Assembly (NCBI GenBank): GCA_963705835.1
Contig: CAVPLC010000096.1
Coordinates: 1 to 64,000 of the forward strand
Source: Palsa-504 sp963705835
GTDB taxonomy: Bacteria; Actinomycetota; Actinomycetes; Streptosporangiales; Streptosporangiaceae
Length of the DNA: 64,000 bases
Reading direction: 5' to 3'
Both the position numbers and the translations under genes were made by a program. How positions within the stretch are numbered: the first letter of the stretch is position 1; every line of letters begins with the position of its first letter. Positions 1-7,600 of this stretch are shown piece after piece. The notes below the pieces were generated by a model, which saw nothing but the letters and a program-made list of their open reading frames with translations, had not been told where the DNA came from and did no database searches.

Positions 1-628
1 GCAGCACGAATTCGATTGGCATGGCGTCCGCGGGACGGAGTTTCGGGTTCCTCCGCTCGGCGAAGCGCCCGTCCGGTCCGAAGAGGCGGTCGAACGCCTG
101 CTGGATCTCGGTGTGGAGCTCGCGGGCCTCTTCCGCCGTCACGTACTCTCTGGTCACCATGGCGCCGAGGGACTCGACGAGGGCCTTCGGCCAGGCGGCC
201 GGCGAGGTGAGGCTGCGCTGGGCCCGGGTCAGCATCCGGTCCATCCACACCTGGTTCAAGGCCTGCGAGGCGGCTTGCACGGCCGGAGGATCATCCGGGC
301 CAGTCTGCAAGGACATGCCGTCGTAGGACTGGCGCCACGGGCGTTCCCGGCCGCGGCCTCCGCCGGCCTCCTCGACGAAGCCGTACTTCGCCAGCGTCCG
401 CAGGTGAAAGGCGCAGTTCGCCGGGGACTCCCCCAGCATCTCGCTGGCCTGGGTCGCGGTGAGGGTGCCGGCCTGGCCGAGAGCTTCGAGCAGCGCCCAC
501 CGCACCGGATGGGCCAGCGCCCGGATGGCCTTCGGATCGGTCAGGTTGAGACGTCCGCGCTTGCCTCGGGGATCGCCGGCAGATTCCGGGGTGTCCGTCG
601 TGTGCGCGGGATCTGCTTCGGAAGTCAT
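1..628 (-). CDS. ArsR/HTH-20-like winged-helix regulator, 3' end outside window
   Basis: The frame runs from an ATG at 628 to the window edge without a stop (209 codons seen), so the C-terminus is missing. After a polar N-terminus of about 30 residues comes a winged-helix core with the phrases DPKAIRALAHPVRW, LTATQASEMLGES and CAFHLRTLAKYGFVEE, typical of ArsR/HTH_20 repressors that act as dimers on DNA. The following 100 residues are helical and look like the family's ligand or dimer domain. The ATG sits about 8 bases after a promoter-like -10, suggesting a leaderless mRNA. The regulated gene is not visible. The fold is fairly certain; the ligand is unknown. Confidence 0.8.
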   Translation of the reverse strand, partial: MTSEADPAHTTDTPESAGDPRGKRGRLNLTDPKAIRALAHPVRWALLEALGQAGTLTATQASEMLGESPANCAFHLRTLAKYGFVEEAGGGRGRERPWRQSYDGMSLQTGPDDPPAVQAASQALNQVWMDRMLTRAQRSLTSPAAWPKALVESLGAMVTREYVTAEEARELHTEIQQAFDRLFGPDGRFAERRNPKLRPADAMPIEFVL

Positions 629-682
629 GTTTCGAAACACTACGCTCGAAAGAGTTGTTTTGACAAGTCCCTCGAAACACTT
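629..682 (-). promoter_or_regulatory. Probable leaderless promoter with repeated TCGAAACACT operator motif
   Basis: Read on the minus strand, TTGTCA (666-661) and TAGTGT (642-637) are 18 bases apart and the -10 ends 8 bases before the ATG at 628. The 10-bp word TCGAAACACT occurs twice in direct orientation (632-641 and 672-681), one copy overlapping the -10 and the palindrome TTTCGAAA. This is the expected place for autoregulation by the ArsR-like protein. It is an inference from position and repetition only. Confidence 0.4.
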
Positions 683-831
683 CTTCCGAGACGATGAGGC
701 AGGATGCGGCGGCCGATGCCGTCAAGCGCGGCCACAGCATGGCCGGTACCCCCGAGCACGGCCACAGCATGCCGCCGGTCCGCCAAGACGGGGAGGCTGC
801 GCGACCTTGGCGACGGATAGTGCGGACCTGG

Positions 832-1623
832 TCAGGTCGCGCGGGGCGCAAGGTCGTGCAGGACGTGCACGGGGCCGTCACCGCCGCCCAGTCCGGGCAG
901 GCCGTGCGCCACCGCGTCGCCGGCCACGACGGCGGCCTGCTCGGCCGCCTCGGCCAGGGACAGTCCCGCCGCCAGCCCGGCAGCCAGCGCCGCCGAGTGG
1001 GTGCACCCGGCGCCGTGGGTCGCCGCGACGTGCCGGCGCGTCACCGGGATGGCCAGATGGCGCGAGCCGTCGAACAGGTGATCGACGGGCTCGCTGCCGT
1101 GGCCCCCGGTGACCAGCGCCGCGGGCGCGCCCAGCGTGACCAGGCGCTCGGCCAGGGCCGCGCGGTCCTCGGTCGCCATCTCGGTCAGGGCCTGGGCTTC
1201 GGGAAGATTGGGCGTCACGACCGTGGCCAGCGGGAACAGCCGCTTGGTCAGGGTCCCGACCGCCTCGGGGAGCAGCAGCCTGGCGCCCGAGCTGGCCACC
1301 ATGACCGGGTCGACCACCAGCGGCAGGTTCCGCGGCGCCAGCGCGTCGGCGACGGCGTCGATCAGCGGCGCGGAGAACAGCATGCCGGTCTTGGCGGCGT
1401 CGGCGCCGATGTCGTCGAGGACGGCGTCGATCTGCGCTCGCACGAACTCCGGCGGGAGCTCGTGGATGGCGGTCACGCCGAGGGTGTTCTGCGCGGTGAG
1501 CGCGACGATCGCCGACATGCCGTGCGCACCGCAGCGGGCGAACGCCTTGAGGTCGGCCTGGATGCCGGCCCCGCCCCCCGAGTCGGACGAGGCAATGGTC
1601 AGCACCCGCGGAACAGCACTCAT
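832..1623 (-). CDS. thiD: Hydroxymethylpyrimidine/phosphomethylpyrimidine kinase
   Basis: 263 residues, the usual ThiD length. It phosphorylates HMP and HMP-P to HMP-PP, the pyrimidine substrate of ThiE, in the cytosol. Ribokinase-fold signatures are clear: N-terminal IASSDSGGGAGIQADLKAF, the TAQNT substrate loop, DPVMVASSG in the middle, and the C-terminal HGAGCTHSAALAA anion-hole motif. The residue after GAG is Cys in the GAGCT motif, as in many ThiD proteins. Its ATG overlaps the stop of thiG by four bases, so the two are probably translationally coupled. It is the last gene of the riboswitch-controlled thiO-S-G-D unit. Confidence 0.93.
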   Translation of the reverse strand: MSAVPRVLTIASSDSGGGAGIQADLKAFARCGAHGMSAIVALTAQNTLGVTAIHELPPEFVRAQIDAVLDDIGADAAKTGMLFSAPLIDAVADALAPRNLPLVVDPVMVASSGARLLLPEAVGTLTKRLFPLATVVTPNLPEAQALTEMATEDRAALAERLVTLGAPAALVTGGHGSEPVDHLFDGSRHLAIPVTRRHVAATHGAGCTHSAALAAGLAAGLSLAEAAEQAAVVAGDAVAHGLPGLGGGDGPVHVLHDLAPRAT

Positions 1624-2387
1624 AGTGGCAGCTCCGGGCGGCCGGCGGCCGGGCTGGAGGCCTGGGCGTGCCAGCGGCGCGGGATGCGCCCGGCGGTCCG
1701 CGCGGCGTACCCGGCGGCCACCGCCAGCCGCATGGCCGTGGCCATCCGCTCGGGGTCGGCCGCGCGGGTGATGGCCGAGGCGATGAGCACCGCGTCGCAG
1801 CCCAGTTCCATCGCGAAGGCCGCGTCGCTGGCCGTGCCGACCCCGGCGTCCAGGATGACCGGGACGCCGGCCTCCTCCACGATCATGGCGATGTTGTGCG
1901 GGTTCCGCACGCCGAGACCGGAGCCGATCGGGGCGCCGAGCGGCATGACGGCCGCGCACCCGGCCCGCTCGAGCCGGCGGGCCAGGATCGGGTCGTCGTT
2001 GGTGTACGGCAGCACCACGAACCCGTCGGCGACGAGCATCCGGGCCGCGTCGAGCAGTTCGACCGGATCGGGCAGCAGCGTATGATCGTCGGCCACGACC
2101 TCCAGCTTGACCCAGTCGGTGCCCAGCGCCTCCCGCCCGAGCCTGGCCGTGAGCATCGCCTCGCTCGCGGTGTGGCAGCCTGCGGTGTTGGGCAGGATGC
2201 TCACGCCGGCCTGCTGCAACGTGCCGAGCAGGGATCCTTCCCCGTCTCCCGCGGGCAGGACGCGGCGCATGGCCACGGTGGTCAGCGCGGCACCCGAGGC
2301 ATCGAGCGCCCGGCGCAGCACCTCCAGGCTCTGCGCTCCCCCGGTGCCCAGGATGAGCCGCGAGCTCAGCTCCCGGCCGGCCAGCAC
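1620..2387 (-). CDS. thiG: Thiazole synthase ThiG
   Basis: 255 residues from a GTG at 2387. ThiG builds the thiazole phosphate of thiamine from deoxyxylulose-5-phosphate, dehydroglycine (made by ThiO) and sulfur carried on ThiS. The TIM-barrel landmarks are present: SSRLILGTGG, LPNTAGCHTASEA, the Schiff-base lysine in DWVKLEV, MPLGAPIGSGLGVRNP and VILDAGVGTASDAAFAMELG. A GGGAG sequence lies six bases before this GTG. However, a much stronger ribosome site (AAGGAGGT) lies just after thiS in front of an ATG at 2451 in another frame, and the ThiG frame has a stop at 2432, so the N-terminus may be affected by a one-base error. The end overlaps thiD. Confidence 0.92.
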   Translation of the reverse strand: MLAGRELSSRLILGTGGAQSLEVLRRALDASGAALTTVAMRRVLPAGDGEGSLLGTLQQAGVSILPNTAGCHTASEAMLTARLGREALGTDWVKLEVVADDHTLLPDPVELLDAARMLVADGFVVLPYTNDDPILARRLERAGCAAVMPLGAPIGSGLGVRNPHNIAMIVEEAGVPVILDAGVGTASDAAFAMELGCDAVLIASAITRAADPERMATAMRLAVAAGYAARTAGRIPRRWHAQASSPAAGRPELPL

Positions 2388-2448
2388 CCATGGCTCCCGA
2401 GGGGACCACGGGTCGGCTGCCGTCTGGACTCAGCAGATCCGCAGCGCT

Positions 2449-2464
2449 CATTGTCAACCTCCTT
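2449..2464 (-). promoter_or_regulatory. Consensus Shine-Dalgarno and ATG out of frame with thiG
   Basis: On the minus strand AAGGAGGT (2464-2457) is followed after five bases by an ATG at 2451. This is the best ribosome site of the operon, but the ATG opens a frame that does not match ThiG. It either marks the true thiG start ahead of a frameshift near 2400-2430, or is a vestige. See the finding on thiG. Confidence 0.5.
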
Positions 2465-2663
2465 GTACGGCCGTGACGACCTCCACCTGGTCGCCGTCAC
2501 GAAGCAGCGTGGCCGCCCACGAACCACGGGGCACGACGTCGCCGTTGACCGCGGCCGCGACGCCGGCCGCGGCCGGCGTCAGCGCGGCGACCGCCTGCGC
2601 GACGGTGCTGCCTTCCGGCAGGTCGCGCGGTTCGCCGTTGAGCTTGACCTGGACGCCCACCAT
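2454..2663 (-). CDS. thiS: Sulfur carrier protein ThiS
   Basis: 69 residues, standard for the ubiquitin-like ThiS. The protein ends in Gly-Gly, which is adenylated and converted to the thiocarboxylate that donates sulfur to ThiG. Family features are the N-terminal VKLNGEPRDLPEGSTV strand-turn, an AVNGDVVPR segment and DGDQVEVV just before the tail. Its ATG overlaps the thiO stop by one base (TGATG), a translational coupling arrangement, and thiG follows. The activating enzyme (ThiF/MoeB-like) is not in this window. Confidence 0.9.
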   Translation of the reverse strand: MVGVQVKLNGEPRDLPEGSTVAQAVAALTPAAAGVAAAVNGDVVPRGSWAATLLRDGDQVEVVTAVQGG

Positions 2664-3808
2664 CACCGGCCTCCCGTGGTGAACCGCCGGGGGCTGAACG
2701 GCTGCCATTCCGGCGCGGGCGGCTGGCCGGTCAGCAGGGCCACCACGGCGTCCGCGGTCACCGGCGACATCAAGATGCCGTTGCGGTAGTGCCCGGTCGC
2801 CAGCAGCAGCCCTTCGGGCCCGCACCCGCCGACGATCGGGCCGTTGTCCGGCGTGCCCGGCCGCAGGCCCGCGCACGTCTCGGCGAGGATGAGCTCGCTG
2901 GTGACCGGGAGCACGCTCATCGCATCGTGCAGCAGGTCGTGAACGGCGCCCGCGGTCACGGTCTGGTCCGGCCCGCGCTCTTCCTGGGTCGCGCCGACGA
3001 TCACCTCGCCGTCGGCCCGCGGCACCAGGTAGACGTCGGCTCCGCGCACGGTAGCCCGGATGGTGCGGGCCAGCACGGGCGGCATGCCCGCCGGATGCCG
3101 CAGGCGCAGCAACTGGCCCTTGACCGGCCGGACCGCCCCGCGGAGGGCGTCGGGCAGCCCGCCCACCGCGCCGGACCAGCATCCGGCGGCGATGACCGCC
3201 CAGCCCGAGCCGATCTCGGCACCGCCGGCCAGCCGGACGCCGCGGGCCCTCCCGCCCCGGTCGAGCACCTCGGTCACGCGGTCGCGCACGACGCGGACCT
3301 TCGCGGCCGTCATCGCCTCGCGCAGCGCGCCCGCGTACCGCCGGTTGTCGACCGACCAGTCACCCGCGAACAGCACGCCGCCGTGCACGTCCGGGGTCAG
3401 GAACGGCTCCAGCTTCCGGCAGGCCCGGCTGTCCAGTTCCTCCGCGTCCAGCCCGGCGGACCGGCGGAAAGCCGTCAGCCGCATCAGCGCCGCGTAGTCG
3501 CCAGGATCGTAGGCCACCGCGAGCGTGCCCTCGCGGCGCAGGCCGACGGGGCGGGCGGTCGCCGCTTCGAGTTCGGCGGCGAATGACGGAAACCGGCGGA
3601 CCGCGAGCAGGTTGACGCGCAGCAGCGCGCCCTCGCCGAACAGGGCCTCCGACACGGGAGCGAGCATCCCGGCGGCGACCAGCGAGGCCGCGTCGCCATG
3701 ATCCGGATCGACCAGCACGACGTCCAGCCCGGCGGCCGCGGCGCGCCAGGCGATCGCGGTGCCGATGACGCCGCCGCCCGCGACGACGACGTCTGCGATC
3801 TCGGCCAA
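2663..3808 (-). CDS. thiO: Glycine oxidase ThiO
   Basis: FAD-dependent oxidase of about 381 residues that oxidises glycine to the dehydroglycine used by ThiG. The N-terminus carries the dinucleotide-binding motif (VVVAGGGVIGTAIAWRAA), followed by DAO-family blocks; near the C-terminus are CAGLRPGTPDNGPIVG and ATGHYRNGILMSP, typical of ThiO. The open frame extends back to 3994, but that part is the TPP riboswitch; the conserved riboswitch end supplies AAGGGAG (3820-3814), which fits a TTG start at 3808 with five bases between. First gene of the thiamine operon. Confidence 0.9.
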   Translation of the reverse strand: MAEIADVVVAGGGVIGTAIAWRAAAAGLDVVLVDPDHGDAASLVAAGMLAPVSEALFGEGALLRVNLLAVRRFPSFAAELEAATARPVGLRREGTLAVAYDPGDYAALMRLTAFRRSAGLDAEELDSRACRKLEPFLTPDVHGGVLFAGDWSVDNRRYAGALREAMTAAKVRVVRDRVTEVLDRGGRARGVRLAGGAEIGSGWAVIAAGCWSGAVGGLPDALRGAVRPVKGQLLRLRHPAGMPPVLARTIRATVRGADVYLVPRADGEVIVGATQEERGPDQTVTAGAVHDLLHDAMSVLPVTSELILAETCAGLRPGTPDNGPIVGGCGPEGLLLATGHYRNGILMSPVTADAVVALLTGQPPAPEWQPFSPRRFTTGGR

Positions 3809-3813
3809 GAGCA

Positions 3814-3938
3814 CTCCCTTCGCCGGCATTACCCGGATCAGGTTCGACGGTCGGAGGCAGTGCTTCGGGGGGTACCAGGGGGGTCGTCCCCCCGGAGGCA
3901 GCACAGCCTCCCTCTCAGCCCCGCAGGGGGCTCCCGTG
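3814..3938 (-). promoter_or_regulatory. TPP riboswitch (THI element)
   Basis: On the minus strand the leader of thiO contains the two conserved TPP aptamer halves: GGGGCTGAGAGGGAGGCTG (P2/J2-4 side, about 3922-3904) and CCTGATCCGGGTAATGCCGG followed by GCGAAGGGA (about 3842-3815). A GC-rich variable P3 extension lies between them. The 3' end of the aptamer is itself the Shine-Dalgarno of thiO, so ligand binding probably blocks translation initiation directly. High thiamine pyrophosphate would turn off thiO-thiS-thiG-thiD. Confidence 0.93.
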
Positions 3939-3986
3939 GTCGGCTTCCAGCCTATATCACGGTGAGCGACGTGGTTGGATAGCGCG

Positions 3987-4634
3987 ATGAGCAACGACCT
4001 GCGCGCCCGGCTGGCCGACGCGCGGCTCTACCTGTGCACGGACGCGCGGCGGGACCGGGGCGACCTGGCGCCGTTCCTCGACGCGGTGCTCGGCGCGGGG
4101 GTGGACATCGTGCAGTTGCGCGAGAAGGGCCTGGAGGCGCGCGAGGAACTCGCCCTGCTCGAGGTGTTCGCCGACGCGTGCCGCCGGCACGGCCGCCTGC
4201 TGGCGGTGAACGACCGCGCCGACGTGGCGCTGGCCGCCGGGGCCGACGTGCTGCACCTGGGCCAGGACGACCTGCCGGTCCCGGTGGCGCGGCAGATCCT
4301 CGGCCCGGAGCCGCTGATCGGCCGCAGCAGTCACAGCCCCGGCCAGGCGGACGCGGCAGCCGCCGAGCCGGGCGTCGACTACTTCTGCGCCGGGCCGCTC
4401 TGGACGACGCCCACCAAGCCGGGCCGCCCGGCCACTGGCCTGGGGCTGGTGTCGCATGTCGCTCGTTCGGCTCCGGAGCGCCCCTGGTTCGCCATCGGCG
4501 GCATCGGCCTCGGACGCCTCGACGAGGTCCTCGCCGCGGGGGCCACGCGCGTGGTCGTGGTCCGCGCCATCACCGAGGCCGGCGATCCCGGTGCCGCCGC
4601 GGCGTCGTTGACCCGGCGGTTGCGAGCCCAGTGA
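3987..4634 (+). CDS. thiE: Thiamine-phosphate synthase ThiE
   Basis: 215 residues, normal for ThiE. It joins HMP-PP and thiazole phosphate to give thiamine phosphate. TIM-barrel motifs: LYLCTD near the start, DIVQLREKGLEAREE (pyrophosphate-binding Arg/Lys), LAVNDRADVALAAGADVLHLGQDDLPV, GRSSHSPGQADAA and the FAIGGIGLGRLDEVLAAGATRVVVVRAI C-terminal region (given here only as landmarks). No clear ribosome site precedes the ATG; a TTG at 3975 is in frame. It is divergent from the thi operon, so the 180-base gap holds both promoters and the riboswitch. Confidence 0.93.
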   Translation: MSNDLRARLADARLYLCTDARRDRGDLAPFLDAVLGAGVDIVQLREKGLEAREELALLEVFADACRRHGRLLAVNDRADVALAAGADVLHLGQDDLPVPVARQILGPEPLIGRSSHSPGQADAAAAEPGVDYFCAGPLWTTPTKPGRPATGLGLVSHVARSAPERPWFAIGGIGLGRLDEVLAAGATRVVVVRAITEAGDPGAAAASLTRRLRAQ

Positions 4635-7600
4635 ATGACACCGTGAATAATGAAAATATGCGGATCGCCAGCGTTGAATCGACCGACCTGTTCGTAGGGA
4701 CCGCGCAGCGCGCGCTGCAGGTCGTGAGGGTCACACTGGAGAACGACGGCCACCTGGGCGGCCCCGACACGAGCGCCACGGCATACATCCAGGGTGCCGG
4801 GGTGGAGCACGCCGGACCGTTCCGAATAAATGACATTCCGCCGGGCGAGCGGCAGGCGGTCGAGATCGGCGTGCGGATCGAGGCGCCGTACCAGCCGGGG
4901 AGCACGCGCCGGGTCACGGTGGCGGTCGAGACCGAGGCCGGGAGGGTCCAGGCCGAGGCGGACATCACCGTCGCCGAGCCGGGCTGGACGATGTGGATGG
5001 TCAGCCACTTCCACTACGACCCGGTGTGGTGGAACACCCAGGGCCAGTTCGCCGAGGCGCGGCTCAGCCTGCCCGACGAGGACGGCCAGATGCCCGACGT
5101 GCGGGCGGCCTTCGAGCTGGTCGGCGTGCACCTGGACAAGGCCAGGAAGGACAGCGACTACAAGTTCGTGCTGGCCGAGATCGACTACCTCAAGCCGTAC
5201 TTCGACGCCTTCCCGCAGGACCGCGAGGACCTGCGGCGGCTGATCGCCGACGGCCGGGTGGAGATCGTGGGCGGCAACTACAACGAGCCGAACACCAACC
5301 TGATCTCGCCCGAGGCCATCATCCGCAACGCGGTGTACGGGCTCGGGTTCCAGCGGGACGTGTTCGGGGGTGACCCGAAGACGGCCTGGATGCTCGACGC
5401 GTTCGGCCACGACCCCGGCTACCCGGGCCTGATGGCCGCGGCCGGCCTGACGTCCTCGGCGTGGGCGCGCGGGCCGTTCCATCAGTGGGGGCCCTCAGGC
5501 GCCGAGGGCGGCGGCGACGCGCGGATGCAGTTCAGCACCGAGTTCGAGTGGCTCTCGCCGGACGGGCGCGGGCTGCTCACCCACTACATGGCGCACCACT
5601 ACGGCGCGGGCTGGCAGCTGCACACGCTGCCGGACCTGCAGGCCGCCGAGGCCGAGGCGTACGGCCAGTTCCGGGCGCTGTCGCAGGTCGCCGCGACGCG
5701 CAACGTCATGCTGCCGGTGGGCTCGGATCACGTCATCCCGGCCCGGTGGGTGACGGACATCCACCGGAGCTGGAACCAGCGCTATGTGTGGCCGCGGTTC
5801 GTCACGGCCGTGCCGAGCGAGTTCTTCGCGGCGGTCCGCGCCGGATCTCGCGGCGAGGCCGGCGCGTGGATCACGCCGCAGACCAGGGACATGAACCCGC
5901 TGTACACCGGCAAGGACGTGTCCTACATCGACACCAAGCAGGCGCAGCGGTCGATCGAGACCGCGGTCAGCGAGGCCGAACGGCTCGCCACCATGGCCTG
6001 GCTGGCGGGGGCCCCGTTCCCGCACGCCACGCTGGACAAGACGTGGCGGCTGCTGGCCTTCGGCGCCCACCACGACGGCATCACCGGGGTCGAATCCGAC
6101 CAGGTGTACCTGGACCTGGTGGGCAGCTGGCGCGAGGCCTGGGAACGCGGCACTGCCGCGCGCCGGGACGCGGTCCGCTACCTGGCCGGCGCCGGGACGG
6201 CGGCGCCTGCGGGCCTGCCGGTCGTGGTGGCCAACGGGGTGGCGCGGACCCGCAGCGGGATGGCGCGGGTCACGCTGGAGGTGCCGGACGACGGCACCCG
6301 GTGGCTGGAGATCCGCGACCACGCCGGGCAGGCGGTCCCGGCGCTCGCCGAGGCGGTGCGACGGCGCGAGGACGGGTCGCTGGCCGGGGTGACGCTCACG
6401 TTCCCGGCCCGGGACGTGCCCGGCCTGGGGCACCGGGCCTACTCGGCGGTGCCCGCCTTCGAGACCGCGTCCGGGTGGGAGGAAGCGGCCGGGACGGCCA
6501 TCGAGAACGACAGGTACCTGGTCACCGCGGACCCGGCGCGCGGCGGGACGGTCAGCGTCACCGACAAGCGCACCGGTACGAGCGTGCTGGCCGGGCCCGG
6601 CAACGAGCTGGTGCTCCAGGACGAGTACGCGCAGCACCCCCGGCACGGCGAGGGGCCGTGGCACCTGTCGCCTAAGGGGCCGGGCATCGCGTCCTCGTCG
6701 GTCGCGGCCACGGTGCGGGTGGAACGGTGCCCTGTGGGGTTGCGGCTGGTGGCCTCGTTCACGCTCGACGGGCTGGAGGTCACTCAGGAGACGCTGCTTT
6801 GGGCGGAGTCCGAACGGGTCGAGTTCCGCACGCACGTCGACGGGTACAGCGGGCGTGACCGGCTGCTCCGGGTCCGCTTCCCGGCGGACGTGCCCGGCGG
6901 GCTGCCGGTGTACCAGACGGCGACGGCAGTGGTGGGCCGGTCGTTCGGCGTGGTGGACGTGGACTCGGCGGACCACTGGTACACCCTGGACAACCCCGCC
7001 CAGCAGTGGTTCGGGCTCGGCTCGGTGGCGCGGGTCCGTGACGCGGGCGGGCGGACGCAGGCGATCGGGGTGGCCGAGGTCGTGTGCCCGGAGGATACGG
7101 ACGGGCTTCGGGGCGTGATCAGGGACCTGATGGTGGCGCTAGCCGCCGCGGGCGTGACCGCGACGTGCAGCCAGGCCGGCGGGTCTCGGTACGGCGCGAT
7201 CGACGCGGACTCCAACCTGCCCGACGTCAGGATCGCGATCGGCGGGCCCGAGGTCAACGGGTTCACCGCTTCGGTGCTGGCGGCCGCGGGGCCTGGGTAC
7301 GCGCCGGCGCTGCCGACGGGCCCGGCGCGGCTGTGGGTGCCGGCCTCGCGCAGCCGGGCGGACGCGTTCGGGCCGGATGCCGACCTGCGCGGCGCCGCCG
7401 ACCTGCCGGTGCTGATCGTGGCGGGAGCCCGGCCCGGCGAGCTGGCGGCGGCGGTCGCGGCCCTGGCCGATGACCTGGCGGACGCCGTGGTGGATGCCGG
7501 GGACGTCGCTGGTGCCTTCGCGGAACCGCTGGCGGACCGGTCGGTGGCGGTGCTGAACCGGGGCACGCCCGGCGGCGTGGTCACCGCGGACGGAACGCTG

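Noticed and set aside
725..775. Direct repeat GGCCACAGCATG in the 5' gap before thiD
   Set aside because: Two copies of 12 bases without dyad or partner gene; likely chance in GC-rich DNA.
832..2457. A 541-codon frame across thiD and thiG
   Set aside because: Only its last part (from 1623) is ThiD; the upstream part is a shadow of thiG in another frame.
3809..3994. N-terminal extension of ThiO back to 3994
   Set aside because: The extension is the TPP riboswitch, and the start at TTG 3808 has the ribosome site.
4034..4630. Upstream extension of the mannosidase frame through thiE
   Set aside because: That part is an alternate reading of thiE with no homology; the GH38 homology begins after 4631.
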